Notes under the pieces: generated by a model
Databases searched by the model: none
Seen by the model: the letters and a program-made list of their open reading frames with translations, nothing else
What the model was told of the DNA's origin: nothing
Made by a program: the position numbers and the translations under genes
From: Thiohalospira sp051745535
GTDB lineage: Bacteria > Pseudomonadota > Gammaproteobacteria > Thiohalospirales > Thiohalospiraceae
Length of the DNA: 16,356 nucleotides
Direction: 5' to 3'
Assembly: GCA_051745535.1 (NCBI GenBank)
Contig: JBNJED010000021.1
Coordinates: 1-16,356, forward strand
Shown here: one piece after another, positions 7,389 through 13,873 of the stretch
Position numbering within the stretch: the first letter of the stretch is position 1
Layout of the letters: each line of letters starts with the position of its first letter

Positions 7389-7836
7389 GACGGATGTCGC
7401 CGACGCCTTCGATTTCACGGAGGCCGAGCGGGCGGCCATCGAGTCGGCGTGGCGGACCCTCATGGGGGATGCCGTCTGGCTGGATCTGCATGCCGGCCGG
7501 GTGGGCGCCCTGCCGCGCCTGCGCAAGCGGATCCTGGAGCTGGGCGAGTCCGCGCGCAGCTCCATGGAGGCGGCCCACTGGCTGCCGCCCCGGGAGCGGC
7601 TGCGCTCGGCCCTGGCCACCACCCTCAAGCTCCGGGACACCCTGGAGACCGTGGAGCGGGGTCTGGAGGGCCTGGATGGCGGGGCCGACCGGGAGCGGTT
7701 CGTCGCCGCCTTCGCCGAGCTGCGGTCGCTGCTGGAGACGACCCTGGAGCCGCGCGAGCGACGCTGGGCGGAGATCCTGGAGGCCGGGTCCGGGATCGAA
7801 GAGTCCGAGGACGAGGAGGAACCGGGGCCGGCCTGA
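7375..7836 (+). CDS. hypothetical helical protein coupled to murU
   Basis: I do not recognise this 153-residue protein. It has no signal peptide or membrane segment, so it is probably cytoplasmic. Residues 14-137 look almost entirely helical, with amphipathic stretches (EAERAAIESAWRTLMGD, RLRKRILELGESARSSME, RLRSALATTLKLRDTLETVE, FAELRSLLETTLEPRERRW). The last 15 residues are a very acidic tail (IEESEDEEEPGPA). Its ATG lies 14 bases inside the end of murU and follows a strong Shine-Dalgarno (GAGGAGG, six bases away), so it is clearly meant to be translated. A terminator follows immediately, making it the last gene of the amgK-murU unit. A role linked to cell-wall sugar recycling is possible from position only. 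Confidence 0.85.
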   Translation: MAVHETDVADAFDFTEAERAAIESAWRTLMGDAVWLDLHAGRVGALPRLRKRILELGESARSSMEAAHWLPPRERLRSALATTLKLRDTLETVERGLEGLDGGADRERFVAAFAELRSLLETTLEPRERRWAEILEAGSGIEESEDEEEPGPA

Positions 7837-7877
7837 GCCCCGGAACGGCTCCGGAGCCGGCGCCGTTCCGGGGCTTT
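7836..7877 (+). terminator. intrinsic terminator of the amgK-murU operon
   Basis: A perfect 14-bp stem pairs AGCCCCGGAACGGC (7836-7849) with GCCGTTCCGGGGCT (7862-7875). The 12-base loop can itself form a further three pairs after one mismatch. Only three T residues follow (CTTTCCC). The first base of the stem is the last base of the stop codon of the preceding gene. It should insulate the recycling operon from the TPR/L,D-transpeptidase pair downstream. Confidence 0.85.
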
Positions 7878-7892
7878 CCCGCGGGATTCCGT

Positions 7893-7920
7893 TAGGATAG
7901 GGTAGGTCGTGGAGGAGGGA
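7893..7920 (+). promoter_or_regulatory. possible -10 box and ribosome binding site for the TPR/L,D-transpeptidase pair
   Basis: TAGGAT (7893-7898) matches four of six -10 positions; no good -35 box sits at the right distance, since that place is taken by the terminator stem. GGAGGAGGGA (7911-7920) is a strong Shine-Dalgarno just before the GTG at 7923 and decides that start. Confidence 0.35.
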
Positions 7921-7922
7921 CC

Positions 7923-8987
7923 GTGGATAGACCGCTACGCACATACAGGCTGGCCGGCCTGCTGGCCCTGCTGCTCGGAGGTGCCCCGGCCATGGTGGCC
8001 GCGGATGACCCGCTGGATCTGGACTCGGTTGCCGAGACCATCCAGCAGGGGGATCTGGAGGCGGCGCGCGAGCGGGTGGAGTCGATCCTCGACGAGGAGC
8101 CGGAGCACCCCGGGGCGCGTTTCGTGAAGGCGCAGCTCCTGGCCCGGGAGGGCGACGAGGAGGGGGCGGTGGAACTCCTGAAGGAGCTCGTGGCCGACGA
8201 GCCGGAGATGCCGGAGCCCTACAACAACCTGGCGGTCCTGCTGGCCCGCCAGGGGGAGCTGGAGGCCGCCCGGGATGCCCTGGAGAAGGGGCTGGCCACC
8301 AGCGAGGTCTATTCCACCCTCTACGAGAACCTCAGTACCGTCTACGTGGAGATGGCGCGCCGCTCCTACGCCCAGGCGCTCCAGCTCGATCCCGAGGAGA
8401 AGCGCGAGGAGCCCGGGCTCCGGGAGCTGGCGGCCCTGGAGGAGCCGCGCCGGGGGCGCGTCTCGCTCATGGCGAGCGTGGAGGAGGAGGGCGCTGCCGA
8501 GGGGGAGGCCGCCACTGCGGGGGAAGATGCTGGCGATGAGGCTTCCGCGGGCGAGGAGGAGGCGGATGAGGCCGAGGATGCCACCGAGGCCGACGATGTA
8601 GGGGATGAAACCCTGAACATTCGGGCCGGTGAGGCGACGACCCGGGCCATCACCGAGCGCCTGGAGGCGTGGGCAGCGGCCTGGTCCGAGCAGTCGGTGG
8701 AGGACTATATCGCCGCCTATTCCGCCGATTACAGCCCCGAGGGGCTCGGCCGCGAGCAGTGGGAGCAGCAGCGCCACGATCGCATCGGTCGCCCGGACTG
8801 GATCGAGGTAGAACTGGATCGTATCGAGGTCTGGAATACCGGTCCGGACACGGCGACCGCCATCGTGCGCCAGCACTACGGCTCCGATACCTACTCCGAC
8901 GTCACCCTCAAGTCCCTGCAAATGGTTCGCCAGGAGGGGGACTGGGTCATCGACGGCGAACGCACCCTCAAAGTCCTGGAGCGATGA
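7923..8987 (+). CDS. secreted TPR protein with C-terminal NTF2/SnoaL-like domain (L,D-transpeptidase partner)
   Basis: The 354-residue product starts at a GTG with a strong GGAGGAGGGA Shine-Dalgarno. It begins with a signal peptide (hydrophobic LAGLLALLLGGAPAMVA, cleavage near residue 27). Tetratricopeptide-like repeats span about 31-160 (EAARERVESILDEEPEHPGARF, EGAVELLKELVADEPEMPEPYNNLAVLLA, LEAARDALEKGL). A low-complexity acidic linker follows at about 185-230 (runs of E, D, A and G). The C-terminal domain, about 236-350 (LEAWAAAWSEQSVEDYIAAYSADYSP ... QMVRQEGDWVIDGERT), has the pattern of NTF2/SnoaL-like modules seen at the end of some Cds6-type L,D-transpeptidases. Its stop overlaps the ATG of the next gene, which encodes such an enzyme with a similar tail. 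A periplasmic scaffolding or regulatory role for that enzyme is inference. Confidence 0.85.
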   Translation: MDRPLRTYRLAGLLALLLGGAPAMVAADDPLDLDSVAETIQQGDLEAARERVESILDEEPEHPGARFVKAQLLAREGDEEGAVELLKELVADEPEMPEPYNNLAVLLARQGELEAARDALEKGLATSEVYSTLYENLSTVYVEMARRSYAQALQLDPEEKREEPGLRELAALEEPRRGRVSLMASVEEEGAAEGEAATAGEDAGDEASAGEEEADEAEDATEADDVGDETLNIRAGEATTRAITERLEAWAAAWSEQSVEDYIAAYSADYSPEGLGREQWEQQRHDRIGRPDWIEVELDRIEVWNTGPDTATAIVRQHYGSDTYSDVTLKSLQMVRQEGDWVIDGERTLKVLER

Positions 8988-10330
8988 AGCGGATCCTTGC
9001 GGGCTTCCCCGGGGCCGTGGCGCTCCTCCTCAGTCTGTCCTCCACCCCAGCGAGCGCCGAGCAGCTCGCCTTCAACCGCTCGGCCGAACTCCCCGACGCC
9101 CCCTTTGCCGACGACGGCATCGCCGCCGAGGCCGACGACGATCTCATCCAGCGGGCCCGCCAACGGCTCGAGCGGCGTCTTGAGCGTCAGCCCGGGGACA
9201 CCGAGGCCCGCCTGCTCCTGGGCCTCATCCACTTCCGGGAGGGGGCGCACGACGCCGCCCTGGCGGCTCTGGACGAGGTGGTGCGGCGCGCGCCGGACTT
9301 CCAGCTCGCCCACCTGGTGCGGGGCGATCTGCTGCTCAGCCGCTCGCGGGCGGTCGCCGGCATCGGTGGCAGCGGCGTGGCCGCCGCCATGGAGGGCGAC
9401 GGCGACCTCGATCGGACCGCGCTGCGCGCCGAGGCGCGCGCCCGCCTGGAGGGCTATCTCGAGAGCCTGCGCACCGATCGCGTGCCGGCCGCCCTGCTGC
9501 GCCTCTCTCCGGAGAACCCGGTGGCGCTGCTGGTGGACAAGCGCCACAACCGCCTCTACGTCTATCAGCGCCGCGGCGACGGGCGGCCGCCACAACGGGT
9601 GCGCGACCACTATGTGAGCACCGGCCGCGCCCGGGGTGACAAGGAGCGCGAGGGGGATCTGCGCACCCCGGAGGGGGTCTACTTCGTCCAGGACTTCCTG
9701 GAGGATGGCCAGCTCCCGGCGGAATACGGCCTGGGCGCCTTTACCCTGGACTACCCCAATCCCCTGGACCGGCGGCGCGGCAAGACCGGCTACGGGATCT
9801 GGGTCCACGGCACCGATCGCCGCTTCTTCAGCCGCCCCCCTCTGGACAGCGAGGGCTGCGTGGTCCTGCCCAACCTCAACCTGGAGGAGTTGCGCGCCTG
9901 GGTCGGCCCCGGGACGCCGGTGGTGATCGCCGAGCGGCTGGACTGGATCGAACGGGATCGCTGGCGCAGTCGGCGGGAGTCGGCCCGGGAGGCGGTGGAG
10001 CAGTGGCGCCGGAGCTGGGAGGCCATGGCGGTGGAGCGCTACCTCGCCTGGTACGATCAGGCCTTCTGGAGCCCCCGCCGCGAGCACTCGGACTGGGTGG
10101 CGTACAAGCGCCGAGTGCTCGCCGGCAAGACCGAACAGGAAATCCGGCTCTCGGAGCAGGCGCTGTTCGCCTACCCGGATGCCGACGCCCTGGGGGAGGC
10201 GCCTGTCGTGGTGGCCCGCTTTCACCAGGACTACGACTCCAACAACTACCGCGGCACCATGGACAAGCAGATCTACCTCCAGCGGGAGGCGGGGGAGTGG
10301 TCCATCCTCTACGAGGGCCCGGCGCCCTGA
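8984..10330 (+). CDS. L,D-transpeptidase (YkuD domain) with C-terminal NTF2/SnoaL-like domain
   Basis: L,D-transpeptidases of the YkuD family use a catalytic cysteine to cross-link meso-diaminopimelate residues of peptidoglycan or to attach proteins to it, and resist most beta-lactams. The 448-residue product has a signal peptide ending near TPASA (residue 25), a helical repeat region resembling one or two TPRs (about 52-120), and a YkuD domain at about 178-315. The active-site motifs are IWVHGTD with H275 and SEGCVVLPN with C292. The motif reads GCV rather than the commoner GCIR/GCVR, so the usual arginine is replaced by valine. An NTF2/SnoaL-like tail spans about 336-446 (WRRSWEAMAVERYLAWYDQAFWSP ... 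REAGEWSILYEG). The ATG overlaps the stop of the TPR gene as ATGA. The exact product, cross-link or protein anchoring, cannot be told from sequence. Confidence 0.92.
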   Translation: MKRILAGFPGAVALLLSLSSTPASAEQLAFNRSAELPDAPFADDGIAAEADDDLIQRARQRLERRLERQPGDTEARLLLGLIHFREGAHDAALAALDEVVRRAPDFQLAHLVRGDLLLSRSRAVAGIGGSGVAAAMEGDGDLDRTALRAEARARLEGYLESLRTDRVPAALLRLSPENPVALLVDKRHNRLYVYQRRGDGRPPQRVRDHYVSTGRARGDKEREGDLRTPEGVYFVQDFLEDGQLPAEYGLGAFTLDYPNPLDRRRGKTGYGIWVHGTDRRFFSRPPLDSEGCVVLPNLNLEELRAWVGPGTPVVIAERLDWIERDRWRSRRESAREAVEQWRRSWEAMAVERYLAWYDQAFWSPRREHSDWVAYKRRVLAGKTEQEIRLSEQALFAYPDADALGEAPVVVARFHQDYDSNNYRGTMDKQIYLQREAGEWSILYEGPAP

Positions 10331-10344
10331 GGGGGCCGGCGCCG
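10320..10344. terminator. possible bidirectional hairpin between convergent genes
   Basis: CGGCGCC (10320-10326) and GGCGCCG (10338-10344) form a 7-bp stem with an 11-base loop. It overlaps the end of the L,D-transpeptidase gene and occupies the 16-base gap before the stop of the convergent ydcF-like gene. There is no T tract on either side, so termination is plausible but unproven. Confidence 0.35.
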
Positions 10345-10346
10345 CG

Positions 10347-11084
10347 TCAGTCGTAGCGCAGGTGGTACCAGAGCCGGCCGGCGAGCTCGTGCAGGGCCAG
10401 GCTGCTGCGCGCCAGGGCGCCGGCGTCGGGGAGCAGGGCGGCCGGCGTCGGGGAGATGGCCGGCACGCGCCCCACCTCCACCGGGACCGGGTCCACGCCG
10501 GTGCCGGCGAAGCTGTCCACCAGCCGCGGCATGTGCCAGGCGTGGGTGACCACCCACACCCGTTCGATCCCCGCCTCCCGTAGTAGCGCCGCCGAGCGCC
10601 GGGCATTCTCCCGGCTGTTCCGGGCGCGGCCCTCCCGCCAGCGTACCGGGACGCCCAACTCGACCAGTTCCCGCGCCAGGGTCTCCGCCTCCGGCTCGCC
10701 CAGGCCGTCGATATCGCCGCCGGAGGTGATCACCGGCCGGCCGGTGGCCCGCGCGAGCCGGGCCGTCCGCAGGAGGCGATCGCGGGCCAGGGCGGAGGGG
10801 CGGGCCGGATGGTCGGCGCCCGGTGGGGTCGGGGCCCGGCCGGCGCCGGGCAGGAGGATGGCTCCGGCGGGGGCCGGGTCGGCCTCCGCAACCGGTCCCT
10901 GGGCGGCCTGCATGAGGCCGCCGGCGACCCACGGGGTGGCAGGGAGGTAGATGAGCAGGGCGCCGGCGATGGCCGCCGGCAGGGCGATTCGCCGCCAGCG
11001 GGTGCGCCCCGCGAGGAGGGCGACCACCAGGAGGGCGAGGCCGCTCCCTGGCGGCAGGATGAGGGCCTCCAGGAGGCGCTGCAC
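10347..11084 (-). CDS. YdcF/ElyC-like DUF218 membrane protein
   Basis: The 245-residue product has two N-terminal hydrophobic segments (about residues 7-26 and 33-52), then a DUF218 domain. Recognisable elements are AILLPGAGRAP (75-85), RDRLLRTARLARATGRPVITSGG (101-123), EAETLARELVELGVP (132-146), RNSRENA (155-161) and VWVVTHAWHMPRL (176-188). Relatives include SanA, YdcF and ElyC; ElyC has been linked to lipid-carrier metabolism and envelope integrity in E. coli, but function in the family is poorly settled. The start is a GTG preceded by GGGGGAAGG and lies 21 bases after the lipA stop, so it is probably co-transcribed with the lipoate genes. It faces the L,D-transpeptidase gene with a 16-base gap. 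Confidence 0.85.
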   Translation of the reverse strand: MQRLLEALILPPGSGLALLVVALLAGRTRWRRIALPAAIAGALLIYLPATPWVAGGLMQAAQGPVAEADPAPAGAILLPGAGRAPTPPGADHPARPSALARDRLLRTARLARATGRPVITSGGDIDGLGEPEAETLARELVELGVPVRWREGRARNSRENARRSAALLREAGIERVWVVTHAWHMPRLVDSFAGTGVDPVPVEVGRVPAISPTPAALLPDAGALARSSLALHELAGRLWYHLRYD

Positions 11085-11105
11085 CGGCCTTCCCCCGCGG
11101 GCCCC

Positions 11106-12074
11106 CTAGCGGACCACCTCGCCGGCGGCCTGGCGGTCGGCGTGGTAGGAGGAGCGGACCATGGGGCCGCTGGCCACCTGCTCGAAGCCCAGGGCCTTTG
11201 CCTTGCGGCCCAGCTCGTCGAACTCGTCCGGGTGGACGTAGCGGTGGACCGGCAGGTGGTTGGGCCCCGGGGAGAGGTACTGGCCCAGGGTGAGCATAGT
11301 CACGCCGTGATCGCGCAGATCGGCCATGACCTGCTCCACCTCCTCGAGCTCCTCGCCCAGGCCGAGCATGAGGCCGGACTTGGTGGGGACCTGCGGGTGG
11401 GCCGCGCGGAAGTCGGCCAGCAGGCGCAGGGAAACCTCGTAGTCCGCCCCGGGACGGGCCTGCTTGTAGAGGCGCGGGACCGTCTCGAGGTTGTGGTTGA
11501 AGACGTCCGGCGGGCCGTCGCCCAGGATGGCCAGGGCGCGCTCCTGGCGGCCGCGGAAGTCGGGCACCAGGACCTCGGCGGCGGTACCGGGGCTAGTCTC
11601 GCGCAGGGCGTTGATGCAGTCGACGAAGTGCTGCGCCCCGCCGTCGCGCAGGTCGTCGCGGTCCACCGAGGTGATGACCACCCACTCCAGCCCCATGGCG
11701 GCCACGGTATCGGCCAGGTGGCGGGGCTCGTCGGGATCCGGCGGCTCCGGCCGGCCGTGGGCGACGTCGCAGAAGGGGCAGCGACGGGTGCAGACCTCGC
11801 CGAGGATCATGAAGGTGGCAGTGCCGTGGGCGAAGCACTCCCCCAGGTTGGGGCAGGAGGCCTCCTCGCAGACGGTGACCAGCTCCTGCTCCCGCAGGAC
11901 CCCCTTGAGCCGGGCGACCTCCGGGCTGGTCGGGGACTTGGCCCGGATCCAGTGGGGCTTGGGCTGGGGCCGTTCCGCCGGCACCACCTTGATGGGGATG
12001 CGGCTGGTCTTGCTCGCCCCCTTGCCGGGGTGCGGCGCGCGGGGGGCGGCGGGGTCGGGGGTGTTATCCGGCAT
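11106..12074 (-). CDS. lipA: lipoyl synthase LipA
   Basis: LipA is a radical-SAM enzyme that inserts two sulfur atoms into protein-bound octanoyl groups, completing lipoyl cofactors on 2-oxoacid dehydrogenases and the glycine cleavage system. The 322-residue product carries both cluster motifs: the auxiliary C69-x4-C74-x5-C80 (CEEASCPNLGEC) with the C-terminal RSSYHAD near 307-313, and the radical-SAM C95-x3-C99-x2-C102 (CTRRCPFC). TSGLMLGLGE-type text appears as TKSGLMLGLGE at 231-241. The ATG at 12074 has GAGGGAG about six bases upstream and lies 11 bases inside lipB, so translation is probably coupled to it. The frame is open further upstream, but that part is lipB in another frame. Confidence 0.97.
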   Translation of the reverse strand: MPDNTPDPAAPRAPHPGKGASKTSRIPIKVVPAERPQPKPHWIRAKSPTSPEVARLKGVLREQELVTVCEEASCPNLGECFAHGTATFMILGEVCTRRCPFCDVAHGRPEPPDPDEPRHLADTVAAMGLEWVVITSVDRDDLRDGGAQHFVDCINALRETSPGTAAEVLVPDFRGRQERALAILGDGPPDVFNHNLETVPRLYKQARPGADYEVSLRLLADFRAAHPQVPTKSGLMLGLGEELEEVEQVMADLRDHGVTMLTLGQYLSPGPNHLPVHRYVHPDEFDELGRKAKALGFEQVASGPMVRSSYHADRQAAGEVVR

Positions 12075-12732
12075 GTTCGGCTCCCTCGGTGGGGCGGATG
12101 CGTGAGCCCAGGCGTTGGGCCAGCTCGCCGGCGACGCCGGCGCCGGCGGCCTCGGGCGTGGTGTCGACCCCCAGGTCCGCCAGGCGGGTGACCGGGAGGC
12201 CGCGATGGCCACAGGGGTTGATGCGCTGGAACGGGGCCAGGTCCGCATCCACGTTGAGCGCCAGGCCGTGGTAGGCGCGGCCCTGGCGGACCCGCAGCCC
12301 CAGGGAGGCGATCTTGGCCCCCTCCACGTAGACCCCCGGTGCATCGCGCCGGGTGGCGGCGGTGATCCCCTGGCCGGCCAGCCAGTCCACCGTGGCGCCC
12401 TCCAGGGCGTCCACCAGGGCGCGGACCCCGAGGCCGCGGCGGCGCAGGTCCACCAGCGTGTAGAGTACCGCCTGACCTGGTCCATGGTAGGTGACCTGGC
12501 CGCCCCGGTCCACGGCGACGGTGGTGATATCGCCGGGGTCCAGTAGGTGCTCCCGGGTGGCGTTACGCCCCAGGGTGAAGACCGGCGGGTGCTCCAGCAG
12601 CCAGAGCTCGTCCGGGGTCGCCTCGGTTCGCCCGTCGGTGAAGGCGCGCATGGCCGCCCAGGTGGGCTCGTATTCGCGCCGGCCCAGGCGGCGGAGGAGC
12701 AGGCCGGTCGCGTTGGCGGTGGCCTCGCTCAC
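12064..12732 (-). CDS. lipB: octanoyl-[acyl-carrier protein]:protein N-octanoyltransferase LipB
   Basis: LipB moves octanoyl groups from acyl carrier protein to the lipoyl domains that LipA then sulfurates. The 222-residue product has the family signature RGGQVTYHGPGQAVLYTLVDL (residues 76 onward), the catalytic lysine K140 in GAKIASLGLRV and the catalytic cysteine C174 in RINPCGHRGLPVTRLADLG. The chosen start is a GTG overlapping the ybeD stop as GTGA, giving the expected N-terminus (LLLRRLGRREYEPTWAAM); longer readings would overlap ybeD wholly. Its end overlaps the first 11 bases of lipA. LipB is followed directly by LipA, so donor and acceptor steps are co-expressed. Confidence 0.96.
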   Translation of the reverse strand: MSEATANATGLLLRRLGRREYEPTWAAMRAFTDGRTEATPDELWLLEHPPVFTLGRNATREHLLDPGDITTVAVDRGGQVTYHGPGQAVLYTLVDLRRRGLGVRALVDALEGATVDWLAGQGITAATRRDAPGVYVEGAKIASLGLRVRQGRAYHGLALNVDADLAPFQRINPCGHRGLPVTRLADLGVDTTPEAAGAGVAGELAQRLGSRIRPTEGAEHAG

Positions 12733-12995
12733 AGCGTCATCAGGACCTTGTCGCTGGCGTGCAGGGCGCGGTAGAGCCCGTCCAGCTGGTCCTTGCTGGT
12801 GGCGGTGAAGGTCACCGTCAGGGAGAGGTAGCGCCCGTTGCGGCTGGTTCGCCGCTCGACGGCCTCCTCGCCGGGCTCGCCCACGTGGTCGCGGACCAGA
12901 GCGAGTACCTCGGCCTCGAAGGCCTCGTCGTGGCTGCCCATGACCTTCAGCGGGAAGGTGCAGGGGAACTCGAAGGCGGTCTCTTCGTCGCTCAT
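12729..12995 (-). CDS. ybeD: DUF493 (YbeD family) protein
   Basis: The 88-residue protein belongs to the small YbeD/DUF493 family, which has a ferredoxin-like alpha-beta fold resembling the ACT-like regulatory domain of D-3-phosphoglycerate dehydrogenase. Family marks are FPCTFPLKVMGSHDEAFEAEVLALV (split around residue 20), SRNGRYLSLTVTFTATSKDQLDGLYRALHA and the C-terminal KVLMTL. Its place between the dacA side and lipB is conserved in gammaproteobacteria, and a link to lipoate metabolism has been suggested from that position, without a defined reaction. The ATG is preceded by AGGAGG that overlaps the dat stop codon. The C-terminal TGA overlaps the lipB GTG. Confidence 0.92.
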   Translation of the reverse strand: MSDEETAFEFPCTFPLKVMGSHDEAFEAEVLALVRDHVGEPGEEAVERRTSRNGRYLSLTVTFTATSKDQLDGLYRALHASDKVLMTL

Positions 12996-13004
12996 CTCCC
13001 CCTC

Positions 13005-13871
13005 CTATTCCGCCGTGCCGGCGCGCACGCGATCCTTGTAGGCCTGGTAGGCGGCGTGGATCCGGTGCCAGACCGGGCCGGCGGCGCCGTCGCCCACGCC
13101 CCGGCCGTCGAGGCATGTCACCGGCCGGACCTCCCGGGTGGAGGAGGTGAGCCAGATCTCGTCGGCGGCGGTGAGGTCGGTCCGGTCCAGGGCCGCCTCG
13201 CCGGCCGGGATCCCCTGGTTGGCGGCCAGCTCCAGGACCAGGTCGCGGGTGATCCCGGGGAGCAGGTGGGGGCCCTGCTGCGGGGTCATCAGGCGGCCGT
13301 GCCGGACCACGAACAGGTTGGCGGTGGCCGCCTCGGTGACCACGCCGTCGCGCACCAGGATCACCTCGTCGGCCCCGGCCTCCAGCGCCTCCTGGCGCAG
13401 CAGGACATTGGGGAGCAGGGAGGTGGTCTTGATGTCGCAGTGGAGCCAGCGCGGGTCGGCCCGGGTGATGACGTGGCAGCCGCTTTCCAGATCCGCCTTC
13501 GTCGGGGGCTTCAGCGGGCTGGCCATGACGAAGGCGGTGGGTGGCGTCTGTGCCGGGAAGGCGTGGTCGCGCCGGGCCACGCCGCGGGTCACCTGGAGGT
13601 AGACGGACTGGTCGCCGCCGCCGTTGCGTCGGACCACCTCGCGGATGACCCGCTCCCAGCCCTCCCGGCCGTGGGGGTTGTCCATGGCGGTGAGGCGGAG
13701 GCTGCGCTCCAGCCGCCCCAGGTGGTGGTCCAGGCGGAAGGGCTCGCCGGCGTAGACCGGCAGGACCTCGTAGACGCCGTCACCGAAGATGAAGCCGCGG
13801 TCGAGGACCGGGACCTGCGCTTCCCCCTCGGGGAGGTAGAGGCCGTCGAGGTAGACGGTGGGCTCGCTCAT
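13005..13871 (-). CDS. dat: D-amino acid aminotransferase (class IV PLP enzyme)
   Basis: This 288-residue pyridoxal-phosphate enzyme most resembles D-alanine transaminase, which interconverts D-alanine and 2-oxoglutarate with pyruvate and D-glutamate, both peptidoglycan precursors. Motifs are the N-terminal VPVLDRGFIFGDGVYEVLPV (residues 20-39), the R101-D-H103 pair following TRGVAR, typical of the carboxylate trap in D-specific enzymes, the Schiff-base lysine K148 in DIKTTSLLPN, E180 in VTEAATANLF, and LLPGITRD (203-210). IlvE and PabC-type lyase are alternatives within the fold; the RDH motif argues against both. The ATG starts two bases after the dacA stop with only a weak TAGG ahead, so it is probably translated by coupling. 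It sits between dacA and ybeD, which are often adjacent elsewhere. Confidence 0.88.
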   Translation of the reverse strand: MSEPTVYLDGLYLPEGEAQVPVLDRGFIFGDGVYEVLPVYAGEPFRLDHHLGRLERSLRLTAMDNPHGREGWERVIREVVRRNGGGDQSVYLQVTRGVARRDHAFPAQTPPTAFVMASPLKPPTKADLESGCHVITRADPRWLHCDIKTTSLLPNVLLRQEALEAGADEVILVRDGVVTEAATANLFVVRHGRLMTPQQGPHLLPGITRDLVLELAANQGIPAGEAALDRTDLTAADEIWLTSSTREVRPVTCLDGRGVGDGAAGPVWHRIHAAYQAYKDRVRAGTAE

Positions 13872-13873
13872 GC

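Noticed and set aside
8891..10606. 571-codon minus-strand frame opposite the L,D-transpeptidase
   Set aside because: It spans two unrelated convergent genes and has no recognisable domain; codon structure follows the plus-strand gene.
10809..12191. 460-codon plus-strand frame opposite lipA and the DUF218 gene
   Set aside because: Antisense to LipA with intact cluster cysteines; no ribosome binding site or domain of its own.
12733..13116. Upstream extension of lipB through ybeD
   Set aside because: It would overlap ybeD entirely in another frame; the GTG at 12732 gives the normal LipB N-terminus.
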